Source: Inhella crocodyli | GTDB taxonomy: Bacteria > Pseudomonadota > Gammaproteobacteria > Burkholderiales > Burkholderiaceae_C | Direction: 5' to 3' | DNA: 64,000 nucleotides | Assembly: GCF_004004565.1 (NCBI RefSeq) | Contig: NZ_SACM01000001.1 | Coordinates: 806,001 to 870,000, forward strand | Part shown: positions 13,238 through 23,373 of the stretch, piece after piece | Numbering within the stretch: position 1 is the stretch's first letter | Layout: every line of letters starts with the position of its first letter | The notes under the pieces: model-generated | What the model saw: the letters and a program-made list of their open reading frames with translations, nothing else | The model's database searches: none | Told to the model about the DNA's origin: nothing | Translations under genes and position numbers: made by a program

Positions 13238-14146
13238 ATGAACCGCCTCCAAGCCAACCTGCTGCTCACCGCCATCGCCATCGTCTGGGCCTCGGCCTTC
13301 GTCGCCCAGGCCGAAGGCATGAAGACCCTCGGCCCGGTGGCCTTCACCGGCGTGCGCTTCTTGCTGGGCGCGCTGGTGGTGCTGCCCTTGGCGATCTGGG
13401 AATGGCGCCGCCGCCCCAGCCTGGCGCTGCCGCCCCTGGCCACGCGCCAATGGCTGCCGGTCAGCCTGGGCCTGGGCGTGCTCATGGGCCTGGGCGCGGT
13501 GATGCAGCAAATCGGCATCGTCAGCACCACCGTCACCAACGCTGGCTTCCTCACGGCGCTGTACGTGCCCCTGGTGCCCATCTTCTCCATGCTGCTGCTG
13601 CGCGAGCCCCCGCACTGGAGCGTGTGGCCCGGCGGCCTGGCCTGCCTGGTGGGCGCCTTCCTGCTCAGCGGCGCGCACGACCTGGTGCTGCAGCCGGGCG
13701 ACGCCTGGGTCATCGCCTCGGCCATCCCCTGGGCGCTGCACGTGCTGTTCATCGGCCGCGTGGCCGACCGCCTGGCCGCCCCCTTCTTGGTGGCCTGCGC
13801 GCAATTCGCGGCCGTGGGCGTGCTCAACCTGCTGTGGGCCTTCGCGTTCGAGCCCTTCACCTGGGCGCAGGTGCAGGCCTGCGCCGGCCCCATCGCCTAC
13901 ACCGGCCTCGTCAGCGTGGGCCTGGCCTTCACCGCCCAAGTGGTGGCCCAGCGCTACGCCGAAGCGGCCGATGCCGCCATCATCCTCAGCAGCGAAACCG
14001 TGTTCGCCGCTCTCTTTGGCGCCTGGCTGTTGGGCGAGCGACTGGACGGCCAAGGCCTGCTGGGCTGCGCCCTCATCCTGGGCGCGCTGCTGGCCGTGCA
14101 ACTGCTGCCCCTGCTGCACCGCCGCTTCGTGCAGCGCACAGCATGA
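13238..14146 (+). CDS. EamA/DMT-family transporter (first of a pair)
   Basis: A 302-aa inner-membrane protein with ten predicted hydrophobic segments in two EamA repeats, as in drug/metabolite exporters of the RhaT/YdcZ type. Landmarks are ASAFVAQAEGMKTLGPVAFTG in the first repeat and SSETVFAALFGAWLLGE, the conserved end of EamA repeat two. The substrate cannot be read from the sequence. Its stop overlaps the ATG of the second EamA gene by 4 nt. Confidence 0.9.
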   Translation: MNRLQANLLLTAIAIVWASAFVAQAEGMKTLGPVAFTGVRFLLGALVVLPLAIWEWRRRPSLALPPLATRQWLPVSLGLGVLMGLGAVMQQIGIVSTTVTNAGFLTALYVPLVPIFSMLLLREPPHWSVWPGGLACLVGAFLLSGAHDLVLQPGDAWVIASAIPWALHVLFIGRVADRLAAPFLVACAQFAAVGVLNLLWAFAFEPFTWAQVQACAGPIAYTGLVSVGLAFTAQVVAQRYAEAADAAIILSSETVFAALFGAWLLGERLDGQGLLGCALILGALLAVQLLPLLHRRFVQRTA

Positions 14147-15045
14147 CGCAAGCCCACGCGCCCTGGCGCAGCTACCTGCTGCTGGCTGCCAGCATGACCC
14201 TGGTGGGCAGCTACGTCGGCCTGTCCAAGGCCCTGGTGGCCGTGTTCCCCGTGTTCGTGCTGGCGGGGCTGCGCTTCGGCATTGCCGCGCTGGCCATGCT
14301 CAGTTGGACGCCCAAGCCCGCCGACGAGCCCTCGCTGGACACCAGCGACCGCCGCGTGCTGTTCCTGGGCAGCTTCCTCGGCAACTTCCTGTTCTCGGTG
14401 TGCATGCTCTTTGGCGTGCAGGCCACCTCGGCCCTGGCCGCGGGCGTGGTCATGGCCGGCATTCCGGCCACGGTGGCGCTGCTGTCCTGGGCTTTCTTGG
14501 GCGAGCGCCTCAACGCCCGGCTGTGGATGGCCATCGGCTGCGCCGGGCTGGGCATCGGCCTGCTGGCCTTTGCCCGCCACGCCCCCGGCGGCACGCCCGC
14601 GCCTTGGTGGGGCTACGCCCTGCTGGTGGGCGCCGTGGTGTGCGAGGCCGCCTACGTCGTGGTGGGCAAGCGCCTGTCCACCAAACTCGGCCCCAAACGC
14701 ATCAGCGCCCTCATCAACCTTTGGGGCCTGGCCTTGGTCGCACCTTTGGCGATCTGGCAGTGGCCGCAGTTCCAGGCCCAGGCCGCCAGCGCGGGCGATT
14801 GGGTGATGCTGGTCTTCTACTCGCTCGCCGCCAGCATGGGCGCGGTGTGGCTTTGGATGCGCGGCCTGCACGGCGTGCCCGCCCAGCAGGCGGGGGTGTT
14901 CACCGTCATGCTGCCCCTGGCTGCCGCGGCGGTGGGCATCGGCTGGCTGGGCGAAACCGCCACGGTGCAGCACGGTGTGGCGCTGGTGCTGGCCTTGGTG
15001 GGCGTGTACCTGGCCACGCGGCCCGTTAGCTCAAGCTCGGCCTGA
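14143..15045 (+). CDS. EamA/DMT-family transporter (second of a pair)
   Basis: A 300-aa member of the same superfamily, also with ten membrane segments in two EamA repeats. Landmarks are GSYVGLSKALVAVFPVF near the N-terminus, LLSWAFLGERLNARL at the end of repeat one and GWLGETATVQHGVAL at the end of repeat two. It is coupled to the first transporter by an ATGA overlap. The two are clearly divergent in sequence, so they are not a recent duplication. They could act separately or as a two-subunit exporter. Confidence 0.9.
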   Translation: MTQAHAPWRSYLLLAASMTLVGSYVGLSKALVAVFPVFVLAGLRFGIAALAMLSWTPKPADEPSLDTSDRRVLFLGSFLGNFLFSVCMLFGVQATSALAAGVVMAGIPATVALLSWAFLGERLNARLWMAIGCAGLGIGLLAFARHAPGGTPAPWWGYALLVGAVVCEAAYVVVGKRLSTKLGPKRISALINLWGLALVAPLAIWQWPQFQAQAASAGDWVMLVFYSLAASMGAVWLWMRGLHGVPAQQAGVFTVMLPLAAAAVGIGWLGETATVQHGVALVLALVGVYLATRPVSSSSA

Positions 15046-15095
15046 GGGCAGAATCCGCGCCCTTCCCCGCACTCCCACCGCCCCGCGCCCGCCCC

Positions 15096-16082
15096 GTGTT
15101 CAAAGCCCTCACCGCCTACCACCTGCCCCGCGACGCGCAGCCCGACCCCAACAAGCTGGATGCCCAGCTGGCCGCCCTGCCCTTCACGCCCTGCGGGCCG
15201 ACGCAGCCGCTGAGCCTGGGCTTCGTGCCGCCGCGTGGCCACGCGCACGGGCCGCTGGCGGAGTTCGTGCCGGGCGGTCACGTGATGATCAAGCTGCAGT
15301 TCGAGCAGCGCCTGCTGCCGGGCTCGGTGGTGCGCGAGCGGGTGGACGAGCTGGCGCAGAAGATGGAGCAAGAAACCGGCCGCAAGGCGGGCGCCAAGCG
15401 CCGCCGCGAGCTGAAGGACGAGGCCCTGCTGGACCTGCTGCCGCAGGCCTTCACGCGGCAAACGTCGATGCGGGTGTGGATCGCCCCGGCGCTGGAGCTG
15501 CTCGTCATCGACAGCACCAGCACGGCGCGCCTGGACGCCGCCCTCTCGGCCCTGACCAAGGCCGTGCCCGGCCTGGCGCCGCAACCGCTGCAAACGGCGG
15601 AAAGCCCGGGCGCTTGCATGCGCGCCTGGCTGCTGGACGGCGTGGCGCCGCAGGGATTTGGCATCGGCCGCGATGCCGAGCTGCGCAGCGCCGACGTGGC
15701 CGCCGCCACCGTGCGCTACACGCGCCACGGCCTGGAAGGCCCCGACGTGCAGCAGCACCTGACGGCCGGCAAGCAGGTGCGCAAGCTGGCGCTGAACTGG
15801 AAAGACCGCCTGGACTTCGTGCTGACCGACACCCTGCAGCTGACGCGGCTGAAGGTGGACGACGGCGCTTTCGAACAAGACGGCCTGAAGGACAGCGAGC
15901 AAGACCCCTTCGACGCCGACGCCCTGCTGCTGACCAGCGAGCTGGGCGAGCTGCTGCCCGCGCTGTTCGAGGGCCTGGGCGGCCGCGTGGACGGGCTGGG
16001 CGTGGCGACGGCCCCCGCGGCCGACTCCGCCCCGACCGCCTCCGCCCCGACGGGCGCTGGCGAGCCGGCGCCTTGGGACTGA
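15096..16082 (+). CDS. rdgC: recombination-associated protein RdgC
   Basis: RdgC is a ring-shaped DNA-binding protein of the nucleoid that limits RecA-promoted exchange. The 328-aa product starts MFKALTAYHL from a GTG at 15096 and carries the family blocks GFVPPRGH, HVMIKLQFEQRLLPGSVV and KRRRELKDEALLDLLPQAF. The last 30 residues are an Ala/Thr/Pro-rich tail not typical of the core. It stands alone between the EamA pair and convergent dusA, with 10 bp between the stops. Confidence 0.95.
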   Translation: MFKALTAYHLPRDAQPDPNKLDAQLAALPFTPCGPTQPLSLGFVPPRGHAHGPLAEFVPGGHVMIKLQFEQRLLPGSVVRERVDELAQKMEQETGRKAGAKRRRELKDEALLDLLPQAFTRQTSMRVWIAPALELLVIDSTSTARLDAALSALTKAVPGLAPQPLQTAESPGACMRAWLLDGVAPQGFGIGRDAELRSADVAAATVRYTRHGLEGPDVQQHLTAGKQVRKLALNWKDRLDFVLTDTLQLTRLKVDDGAFEQDGLKDSEQDPFDADALLLTSELGELLPALFEGLGGRVDGLGVATAPAADSAPTASAPTGAGEPAPWD

Positions 16083-16092
16083 GCCTGGGAAT

Positions 16093-17082
<990 letters not shown>

Positions 17083-17092
17083 GGGCCGCGGA

Positions 17093-17902
17093 TTATCGAG
17101 GGAGGTCCTTCAGCAGCGGGTGCAGCAGGGCCACGGGCAGGGCGTAGGTGATGCCCGTGGGCTGGCTCAAGGCCGACTCGCGCGTGCCGCGGGCCAGCAC
17201 CATGTTGATGACGCCCACCACCTGGCCGCTGGCCACGTCGAACACCGGCCCGCCGCTGTTGCCGGGGTAGGCGGTGGCGTCCAACTGAAAGATGTCCATC
17301 GGCCCGTCGCGCAGCGCGCGCACCGCCCGGGGCGACAGGCCCTGCCCCGACGACTGCGGCAGCACCAAGCCCGTGATGGACGACAGCAGCGCCCGGTGGG
17401 TGACGTGGGCAAAACCCAAGGCGCCGCCGATGGGGAAGCCGATGAAGGCGAGCTCGCTGCCCTCCCGGGGTGGCGGCCCTTCGGCCAAGGTCAAGGCGGG
17501 CAAGGCGGGGCCGCCCTCCAGGCGCAGCACGGCCAGGTCGCGCTCGCGCGCCACGGTCAGCACGCGGGCCGGCCGGGCCTCCCACTGCCGCTCGCCGCGC
17601 CAGGCTTGCACCTGCACAACGCGCCCTTCGGCTGGGATGCTGGGATCGGGCAGCACGTGCGCGTTGGTGACGACGGTCCACCCATCGCCCACCACAAAGC
17701 CCGTGCCCGAGAAGCGAAAGCGCGGCGCGTCGGTTTCGCGGTAGGTGCCCACGAGCACCACCGAGGGCTTGGCGCGGGCCACCAGGTCGGGCAGGGACTG
17801 CCCCATGGCGCCCAGCGGCAGCGTGGACAGCGCGCACCACCCCGCCCCCACCAGGGCCGCGCGCCGGCTGAGCCGGCGGGATGCAGGGCGATCAATACGC
17901 AT
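17093..17902 (-). CDS. exported trypsin-like serine protease (S1C type)
   Basis: A 269-aa protease with an N-terminal export signal containing LSRRAALVGAGW, a possible twin-arginine signal, cleaved near GAMGQS. The catalytic triad is complete: His82 in TNAHVL, Asp122 in ERDLAVL and Ser216 in GNSGGPV. No PDZ domain follows, unlike DegP/DegS, so it is a bare protease domain. The ATG at 17902 overlaps the end of the acyltransferase-PilZ gene by 11 bp. Placement after the prs genes suggests processing of an envelope or PEP-CTERM-linked protein, but its substrate is unknown. Confidence 0.88.
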   Translation of the reverse strand: MRIDRPASRRLSRRAALVGAGWCALSTLPLGAMGQSLPDLVARAKPSVVLVGTYRETDAPRFRFSGTGFVVGDGWTVVTNAHVLPDPSIPAEGRVVQVQAWRGERQWEARPARVLTVARERDLAVLRLEGGPALPALTLAEGPPPREGSELAFIGFPIGGALGFAHVTHRALLSSITGLVLPQSSGQGLSPRAVRALRDGPMDIFQLDATAYPGNSGGPVFDVASGQVVGVINMVLARGTRESALSQPTGITYALPVALLHPLLKDLPR

Positions 17903-19187
17903 GGACTTCGGCGGCGGTGAAGCCGCTTTCCAGGGCCGCCACGCAGCGGCGCCACACGGCATCGGGCTCGATGAGGCGGCAGCCGAGCAGGTGCTGCTCG
18001 CCGTCGAAGCCCACCTCGCGAACGACCTCGAAGCGGCCGTGCGATTCTTCCAACTCACCCAAGCTCACAACGGCATCGCCCACGGCCCCGGGCCGCAGCG
18101 GTGTTTTGCTGCGAACCTGGAAGCCGCCGAGCGACAACTCCACCACCTGGGCGGGCAGCGCCTCGGTCAGGCCATGCAGGCGCAATTCCGCCGGGCACAG
18201 CATGGAGTGGCGGGCGTGGCGCCGCAGGGCGTGCATGGCCGGCACCTCGCCGCCCTCGAGCATCGGCAGCACGGCACGGTACTCCGCCAGTTGGTAGATG
18301 GACCACAAGAGCGCCTTCTTGCGTTCGTCCAGCCCCGCCAGCGCCTGGGTGCGCTGGTTGAAAAAATGGTCCAAGAGCGCCGGCGTCATGACCGCATCGT
18401 TCGTGGTGCGGTAGCGGCGCGTGGGCCATTGGATGTTGGGCAGGTCGCGCACGATGAAGTAGTCGTGCAAGTTCTTGCGGTCGTCCTTGCCACCGTAAAC
18501 GCGAGCAAGCCGTTGGTCCACGCCACGCAGGTCCAGGGTGGCGCCCACGGCCGGCGCGCCGTTGGCAAAGTCGTAGGCGTCCACGTTCTGGGCGCTGAGG
18601 CGGCGGAACAGCAGCAGGGCCTCGTACATCTCGATGCGGTCGGGGTTGACCGCAATGACCAAGTGCCGCGTGTCGAAGTACCGCACGCAGTACTCGTACA
18701 TGAACTTCATCAGCGGGAACAGGATCGCGCCACCGGTTTTGCGGAAGTCGGGGTGCACGGCCAGGGCCGAAATCTCCGCGATCTGCCCCGTTTGCGAGCG
18801 CACGCCAGAGAGGTCGAACACCGACTGCATCGGGAAGCCGAACACCCCGTCGCGGATCATGGAGATGGTGCCTACCACCCGCCCCTCCCACTTGGCGCAC
18901 AAGGTGGTGGTGGTGGGCAGCGCGTGGTAGATCGTGGCCCGCAAGCCCGACGGGTGCGGCTTCATGAAGCCCGCGGCGACGTAGGCGTCGTGCAGGATCT
19001 TGAAGCAGGCCTCCAACTCTTCCCGGGTTTCGGCGACCTTGAGCAGCAGCCGCGAGTCCGGCGCCGGGTCGCAATCGACCATGCGCCGGTACAGCGCAAA
19101 ACGCTGCCCCTGGGGCATGAGCGCCAACCCTTTGCGCAGCAGCGTGTGAACTTGCTTGCGCAGCGACGAACGTCGGGGTGGGCTCAT
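17892..19187 (-). CDS. FeeM-like N-acyltransferase fused to a PilZ domain
   Basis: A 431-aa cytosolic protein with two parts. Residues about 45-265 look like a GNAT-fold acyltransferase of the FeeM/autoinducer-synthase-like group linked to PEP-CTERM systems, with EISALAVHPDFRKTGGA followed by a helix and VIAVNPDRIEMYEALLLFRRL. Residues about 320-425 form a PilZ domain: RxxxR is Arg322-Arg326, and the (D/N)xSxxG box reads ELSLGG (350-355) with Glu in the first position. PilZ domains bind cyclic-di-GMP. The inferred role is a c-di-GMP-tuned N-acylation step in envelope or exopolysaccharide biology. It lies 10 bp after prsT and is coupled to the protease gene. Confidence 0.78.
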   Translation of the reverse strand: MSPPRRSSLRKQVHTLLRKGLALMPQGQRFALYRRMVDCDPAPDSRLLLKVAETREELEACFKILHDAYVAAGFMKPHPSGLRATIYHALPTTTTLCAKWEGRVVGTISMIRDGVFGFPMQSVFDLSGVRSQTGQIAEISALAVHPDFRKTGGAILFPLMKFMYEYCVRYFDTRHLVIAVNPDRIEMYEALLLFRRLSAQNVDAYDFANGAPAVGATLDLRGVDQRLARVYGGKDDRKNLHDYFIVRDLPNIQWPTRRYRTTNDAVMTPALLDHFFNQRTQALAGLDERKKALLWSIYQLAEYRAVLPMLEGGEVPAMHALRRHARHSMLCPAELRLHGLTEALPAQVVELSLGGFQVRSKTPLRPGAVGDAVVSLGELEESHGRFEVVREVGFDGEQHLLGCRLIEPDAVWRRCVAALESGFTAAEVHAY

Positions 19188-19197
19188 GGCGCTCCGT

Positions 19198-21978
19198 TCA
19201 GAGCTGCTTCAACAAGGCCTGCACTTCGGTTTGATCGGGGTAACGCGGTCCCAGTTGGGCCACGGCCTCCAACTCGATCTTGGCCTTCTCTTTTTGGTTG
19301 GCCGCGATGTAGCGCTTGGCCAGGGCCACGCGACGCGCCGGGTTGTTGCCGTCCAACTCCACCGCACGGCGCTGCTTCTCGATGGCTTCGTCGTGCTTCC
19401 CTTCGGCCGACAAGATCTCCGACAGGGTGTCCAAGAAGGCGCCGGCCTGCGGACGAAGTCCCACGGCCTTGCGGGCCAGGGCCTCGGCGTCCTTGAGTTG
19501 GTTGGTGCGCAGCAGCGCCCAGGCGAGGTTGTTCATCACCACCACGTCATTGGGCGAGGACTTCAAAATGAACTCGTAGCGGCTGCGGGCTTCGGCCCAG
19601 TCCGAGCGCGCCAAGGCAGAGTCCGCCAGGTAGGCCACGAACAGCAAGTCGCCGGGGTTGTCCTTGATCCACTTCTGCGCGAAAGCCTGGGCCTCGGCCG
19701 CCTTGCCCGCGCTCAGCAGCGCCCGGTGGGCCTTGCTGGGCAAGCCCGGCACCTGGACCTTCTGCGCCAGGCCCTGCTGGTAGGCCGCGGCCGCGGCCGC
19801 CCAGTTGCCTTGCTTGGCCTCGAGGTCGCCCTCGAACACGGTGGCCAGACCTTGGGTGCTCTTCTCTTGCTGCATCTCCTTGACGAGCTTGCGCGCGGCC
19901 GCCGGGTTGCCCAACTCCAACTCCAGCGCCATGACGTGACGCAGGGCCGGCAGGAAGTCGGGCTTCAAGGCCAAGGCCTTGCGAGCGTTGCCCAGCGCTT
20001 GGCGGTAGTTCTTGCGGGCAATGTCCACCTCGGCCAAGCGCACGAGGGCTTCGGGCGAACGGGGGCGCAGCGCCACCAAGTCGCTCATCGACTTGTGCGC
20101 CTGTCCGTGGTCGCCACGGGCCAGTTGCAAAGCCCCCAGCAACTCCAGCACCTCGCCGTCGTTGGGCAGGGCCGCCACCGCCTCTTGCGCAGCCGACAGG
20201 GCGCGGTCGGTGTCACCGGAGGCTTGCAGCACGCGCACGAGGGCCGTGCGCACGCGGGCCACCTTGGGGAACTGCTGCACCAATTGCTGGGCCGACTTGA
20301 CCAGGTCCTCGGGTTTGTCGCCGGCCAACTGGCGGGCCTGCAACCATGCCAATTGCGGCACAGGATCGGAGGCATCGGCCTTGGCCACTGCGGCGAACCG
20401 TGCCACGGCATCGGCCGCACGGTTGGTGGCGAAGTCCTGGCGCGCCAGGGCCACGGCGGCCGCCATGTTCTTGGGGTCGCGCTTCAGAGATTCTTGCCAC
20501 TGGGCCAGGGCCTTGTCCGTCGCCCCTTGAGCCAGAAAGACCTGGGCCCGCATGTTGGTGGTATCGGCCTTGCCCGGGGTCTTTTTCTCCAGGGCGTCCA
20601 GGGCCGTCAAGGCGCCCGCGTGGTCACCCTTGCGAATGAGGCTGCCGATCAAGGCCACGTCGGCCACGGGGCTCTCGAACTGGGTGGCCAAGTCGCGCAA
20701 CTGGTCCAAACCTTGCGCCTCGTTGCCCCCCGCCACACGGCCCAGCGCCACCATGGTGCGGCTGCGGGCATCGTTGGGATCGAGCTCGGCCGCACGGGCG
20801 TACATCGCCTGCGCTTTGTCGGTCTGGCCCAACTGGCTGTGGGCGTCGCCGGCCACGGCGAACACCTGGGACACGCGCATGCCCGGATCGTCCAGCAGCG
20901 GCTCCAACGTGCGCAGCGCCTTGGTCGGGTCGGCCATGCGCAATTGCGTGGCGGCCAACAACAGCCTCACGCGCCCGGTGTCTCCCGGCAGGTTCAAGAT
21001 CTTGCTCAGGTGGGACTCGGCCACCAGGTCTTCCCCGCGCTGGAAGGCGATCTGTCCGGCCAAGAAGAGCACCCGCGGGTCGTCGCGGGTCACTTTCAAC
21101 AGTTGCTCGACGTGCGATTTCGCTTCGTCGAGCTTGCCGTCGCCCATCGCCAAGTAGGCCGCGTAGTAACGGACGGTGGTGTTGTCGCCGAACTGCTTGC
21201 GCGCGGCCTCGATGCGCTTCTTGGCTTCGTCGTTGTCCTTGACCGCCACCAGGTGACCGATGAGGGCCTGCGTAGCCGCCAAGTCCCGGGGCGCGACCTC
21301 AACGGCTTTCTCGAAAGCGGCCCGGCCGGCCTTGCCGTCACCCTTGCCCAGGGTCAGCAGGTCGCCCTTGAGGCGCCAGGCCTCGCCGGAGGTGGGCGCG
21401 GACTGGATCACGGATTCGACCAGGGCCAGGGCGTCGTCAACACGCCGTTCGGCACCGGCCATGCGGGCCAACACCAACGTGGCACCCGGGTGCTTGGGCA
21501 CCAGACGCAGGGCCTCGTCCACCGCCGCGCGCGCCTCCACCGGCTTGTTCGTGGCGTTGTAGGCCTGCGCCATGACCACCTGCAGTTCGGCCTGCGCCTT
21601 CGGGTCGCTGAGTTGGCGGGTGGCGAACTGCTGCAGCACCTCCCGCGGCTTGCGCGTTTGCAGCATGGCCCGCGCTTCGGCCGGCGCGACGCGGTTGGGG
21701 TCGAACTGGGCCTCGTTGGCCTTGGCGAACTCCAAGAGCGCCCCCACGGGGTCGCCGCTGTTGAGCAGGGTTTCGCCCAGCATGAAGCGGATTTCGCCGT
21801 TGCCAGGCTCTTGCGTCAGGGCGTTCTTGAGGTGAATTTGTGCGGCCTTCAGGTCGTCCTTCGCCACCGCCTGCTTCGCCGCAGCCAGCAATTCTTCAGG
21901 GCTCTTTTGACCGCAGGCAGCAAGGCCCACGCACAGAGCCACCGCCAGCAAACCTTGAGTCCATCCACGGTTCGTCAT
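19198..21978 (-). CDS. prsT: PEP-CTERM system TPR-repeat lipoprotein PrsT
   Basis: A 926-aa lipoprotein made of tandem tetratricopeptide repeats, the form known as PrsT in XrtA/PEP-CTERM genomes. The signal peptide ends LAAC, with Cys22 the lipid anchor. The rest is about 20 TPR-like helical pairs with typical motifs such as AxAxYxxAxxLDPND and LGDxxxAxxxxxxAL. The start is ATG 21978 because AAGGGAG lies 6 nt upstream; the frame is open a little further. It should act as an envelope scaffold in exopolysaccharide/PEP-CTERM protein handling. It follows prsR by 29 bp. Confidence 0.9.
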   Translation of the reverse strand: MTNRGWTQGLLAVALCVGLAACGQKSPEELLAAAKQAVAKDDLKAAQIHLKNALTQEPGNGEIRFMLGETLLNSGDPVGALLEFAKANEAQFDPNRVAPAEARAMLQTRKPREVLQQFATRQLSDPKAQAELQVVMAQAYNATNKPVEARAAVDEALRLVPKHPGATLVLARMAGAERRVDDALALVESVIQSAPTSGEAWRLKGDLLTLGKGDGKAGRAAFEKAVEVAPRDLAATQALIGHLVAVKDNDEAKKRIEAARKQFGDNTTVRYYAAYLAMGDGKLDEAKSHVEQLLKVTRDDPRVLFLAGQIAFQRGEDLVAESHLSKILNLPGDTGRVRLLLAATQLRMADPTKALRTLEPLLDDPGMRVSQVFAVAGDAHSQLGQTDKAQAMYARAAELDPNDARSRTMVALGRVAGGNEAQGLDQLRDLATQFESPVADVALIGSLIRKGDHAGALTALDALEKKTPGKADTTNMRAQVFLAQGATDKALAQWQESLKRDPKNMAAAVALARQDFATNRAADAVARFAAVAKADASDPVPQLAWLQARQLAGDKPEDLVKSAQQLVQQFPKVARVRTALVRVLQASGDTDRALSAAQEAVAALPNDGEVLELLGALQLARGDHGQAHKSMSDLVALRPRSPEALVRLAEVDIARKNYRQALGNARKALALKPDFLPALRHVMALELELGNPAAARKLVKEMQQEKSTQGLATVFEGDLEAKQGNWAAAAAAYQQGLAQKVQVPGLPSKAHRALLSAGKAAEAQAFAQKWIKDNPGDLLFVAYLADSALARSDWAEARSRYEFILKSSPNDVVVMNNLAWALLRTNQLKDAEALARKAVGLRPQAGAFLDTLSEILSAEGKHDEAIEKQRRAVELDGNNPARRVALAKRYIAANQKEKAKIELEAVAQLGPRYPDQTEVQALLKQL

Positions 21979-22007
21979 CAACACTCCCTTGGCCACCATC
22001 GCGCCCC

Positions 22008-23363
22008 TCAGGGCTTGATCTGCAGCTTGTTCAACAAATCATAGAGCGTGGGTCGGCTCACCCCGAGCAGCTCGGCCGCCCGGACGATGTTCCCGTCCAC
22101 CCTCGACAGCGCGGTGATCACCGCAGCGCGTTCGGCCCTTTCTCGCGCCTCGCGCAGGTCCAAAACGGCGTCGCCCGATTCCGCATCGGCCGACAGGCCC
22201 AAGTCGTCGGCGGTGATGCGTTCCCCATCGGCCATGATGGTGGCGCGCTTCATCACGTTTTGCAGTTCACGCACGTTGCCCGGCCAGCTGTGCTGCTCAA
22301 GCACCCGGATGGCGTCGTCGCCCAAGGTCAGCCCCTTGCGACGCTGATCGGCCGCGAACCGCCGAACGAACGCGTGCGCCAACAACACTGCGTCACCTTG
22401 CCGTTCCCGCAGCGGCGGGATGTCGACCACGATCTCCGCCAACCGGTAGTACAGGTCCTCTCGGAAACGGCCCTCGGCGATGAGCTGCTTGATGTTTTGG
22501 TGAGTTGCCCCGACGACGCGGACGTCGACCGCGATCTCTTGCCGCCCGCCCAATCGCTCGATGGAGCGCTCCTGCAAGAAGCGCAGCAGCTTGGCCTGCA
22601 AAGACATGGGCAAATCGCCGATTTCGTCCAGCATCAGGGTGCCGCCGTGGGCCAGTTCGATCTTGCCCGGGGTGGACTTCACCGCTCCGGTGAAGGCGCC
22701 CTTCTCGTACCCGAACAGTTCGCTTTCCAGCAGGTTCTCGGGAATGGCGGCGCAGTTGATGGCCACGAAACGGCCCGAGCGACCAGCGGCTTCGTGCAGG
22801 CCTTGGGCCAGCACCTCTTTGCCGGTGCCGCTTTCTCCCAGCAACAGCACGGTGGCATCGGCACGGGCCACCTTCTCGATGGTGCGGCAAATGCGCTGCA
22901 TCCCGGGGTCGCGCGTCAGCAGCTGACCGAGCGCGTTGCCGCCCTGGGTGGCCAACCGGCGGTTCTCGTCCTGCAACTCGCGAAGCCGCATCGCGCGCTC
23001 AACGCACAAGGCCAAGACGTCGGCATCGACCGGCTTGGCCAGGAAGTCATAGGCGCCCAAGCGAATGGCCCGCAAGGCATTGCTTTGGTCGTTTTGGCCG
23101 GTGAGAACGATGACCTTGACGTAGGGGTCGATCTCGAGCAACTGCTCCAAGAGCCGGAAGCCTTCGGTGGTGCCGTCCTGGTCAGGCGGCAAGCCCAGGT
23201 CCATGGTCACCACGGGCGTGGGGCTGCGCCGGAACTGAAGCACCGCATTCGTCGCGTCGGCCGCGGTCAAAGACTCGAACCGATCGAGCGACCACTTGAG
23301 CTGCCGCTGGAGGGCCAAATCGTCCTCGACGATCAACAGGCTTGGGCTGCGCGAATCCGCCAT
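22008..23363 (-). CDS. prsR: sigma-54 activator PrsR (PEP-CTERM-box response regulator)
   Basis: A 451-aa NtrC-type regulator. The receiver domain (1-120) has the acidic pair Glu13/Asp14, phospho-acceptor Asp55 and Lys110. The AAA+ domain has Walker A GESGTGKE (176-183) and the sigma-54 contact loop GAFTGA (222-227), so it can activate RpoN promoters. A Fis-type helix-turn-helix (NIVRAAELLGVSRPTLYDLL) ends the protein. The adjacent kinase PrsK is the evident partner. Known PrsR regulons include PEP-CTERM protein genes with sigma-54 promoters; none is found in this window. Confidence 0.93.
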   Translation of the reverse strand: MADSRSPSLLIVEDDLALQRQLKWSLDRFESLTAADATNAVLQFRRSPTPVVTMDLGLPPDQDGTTEGFRLLEQLLEIDPYVKVIVLTGQNDQSNALRAIRLGAYDFLAKPVDADVLALCVERAMRLRELQDENRRLATQGGNALGQLLTRDPGMQRICRTIEKVARADATVLLLGESGTGKEVLAQGLHEAAGRSGRFVAINCAAIPENLLESELFGYEKGAFTGAVKSTPGKIELAHGGTLMLDEIGDLPMSLQAKLLRFLQERSIERLGGRQEIAVDVRVVGATHQNIKQLIAEGRFREDLYYRLAEIVVDIPPLRERQGDAVLLAHAFVRRFAADQRRKGLTLGDDAIRVLEQHSWPGNVRELQNVMKRATIMADGERITADDLGLSADAESGDAVLDLREARERAERAAVITALSRVDGNIVRAAELLGVSRPTLYDLLNKLQIKP

Positions 23364-23373
23364 GCGAAAGAGA

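Noticed and set aside
14143-15045. Second EamA gene as a recent duplicate of the first
   Set aside because: The two proteins differ along nearly their whole length apart from family motifs, so an old pairing is more likely than recent duplication.
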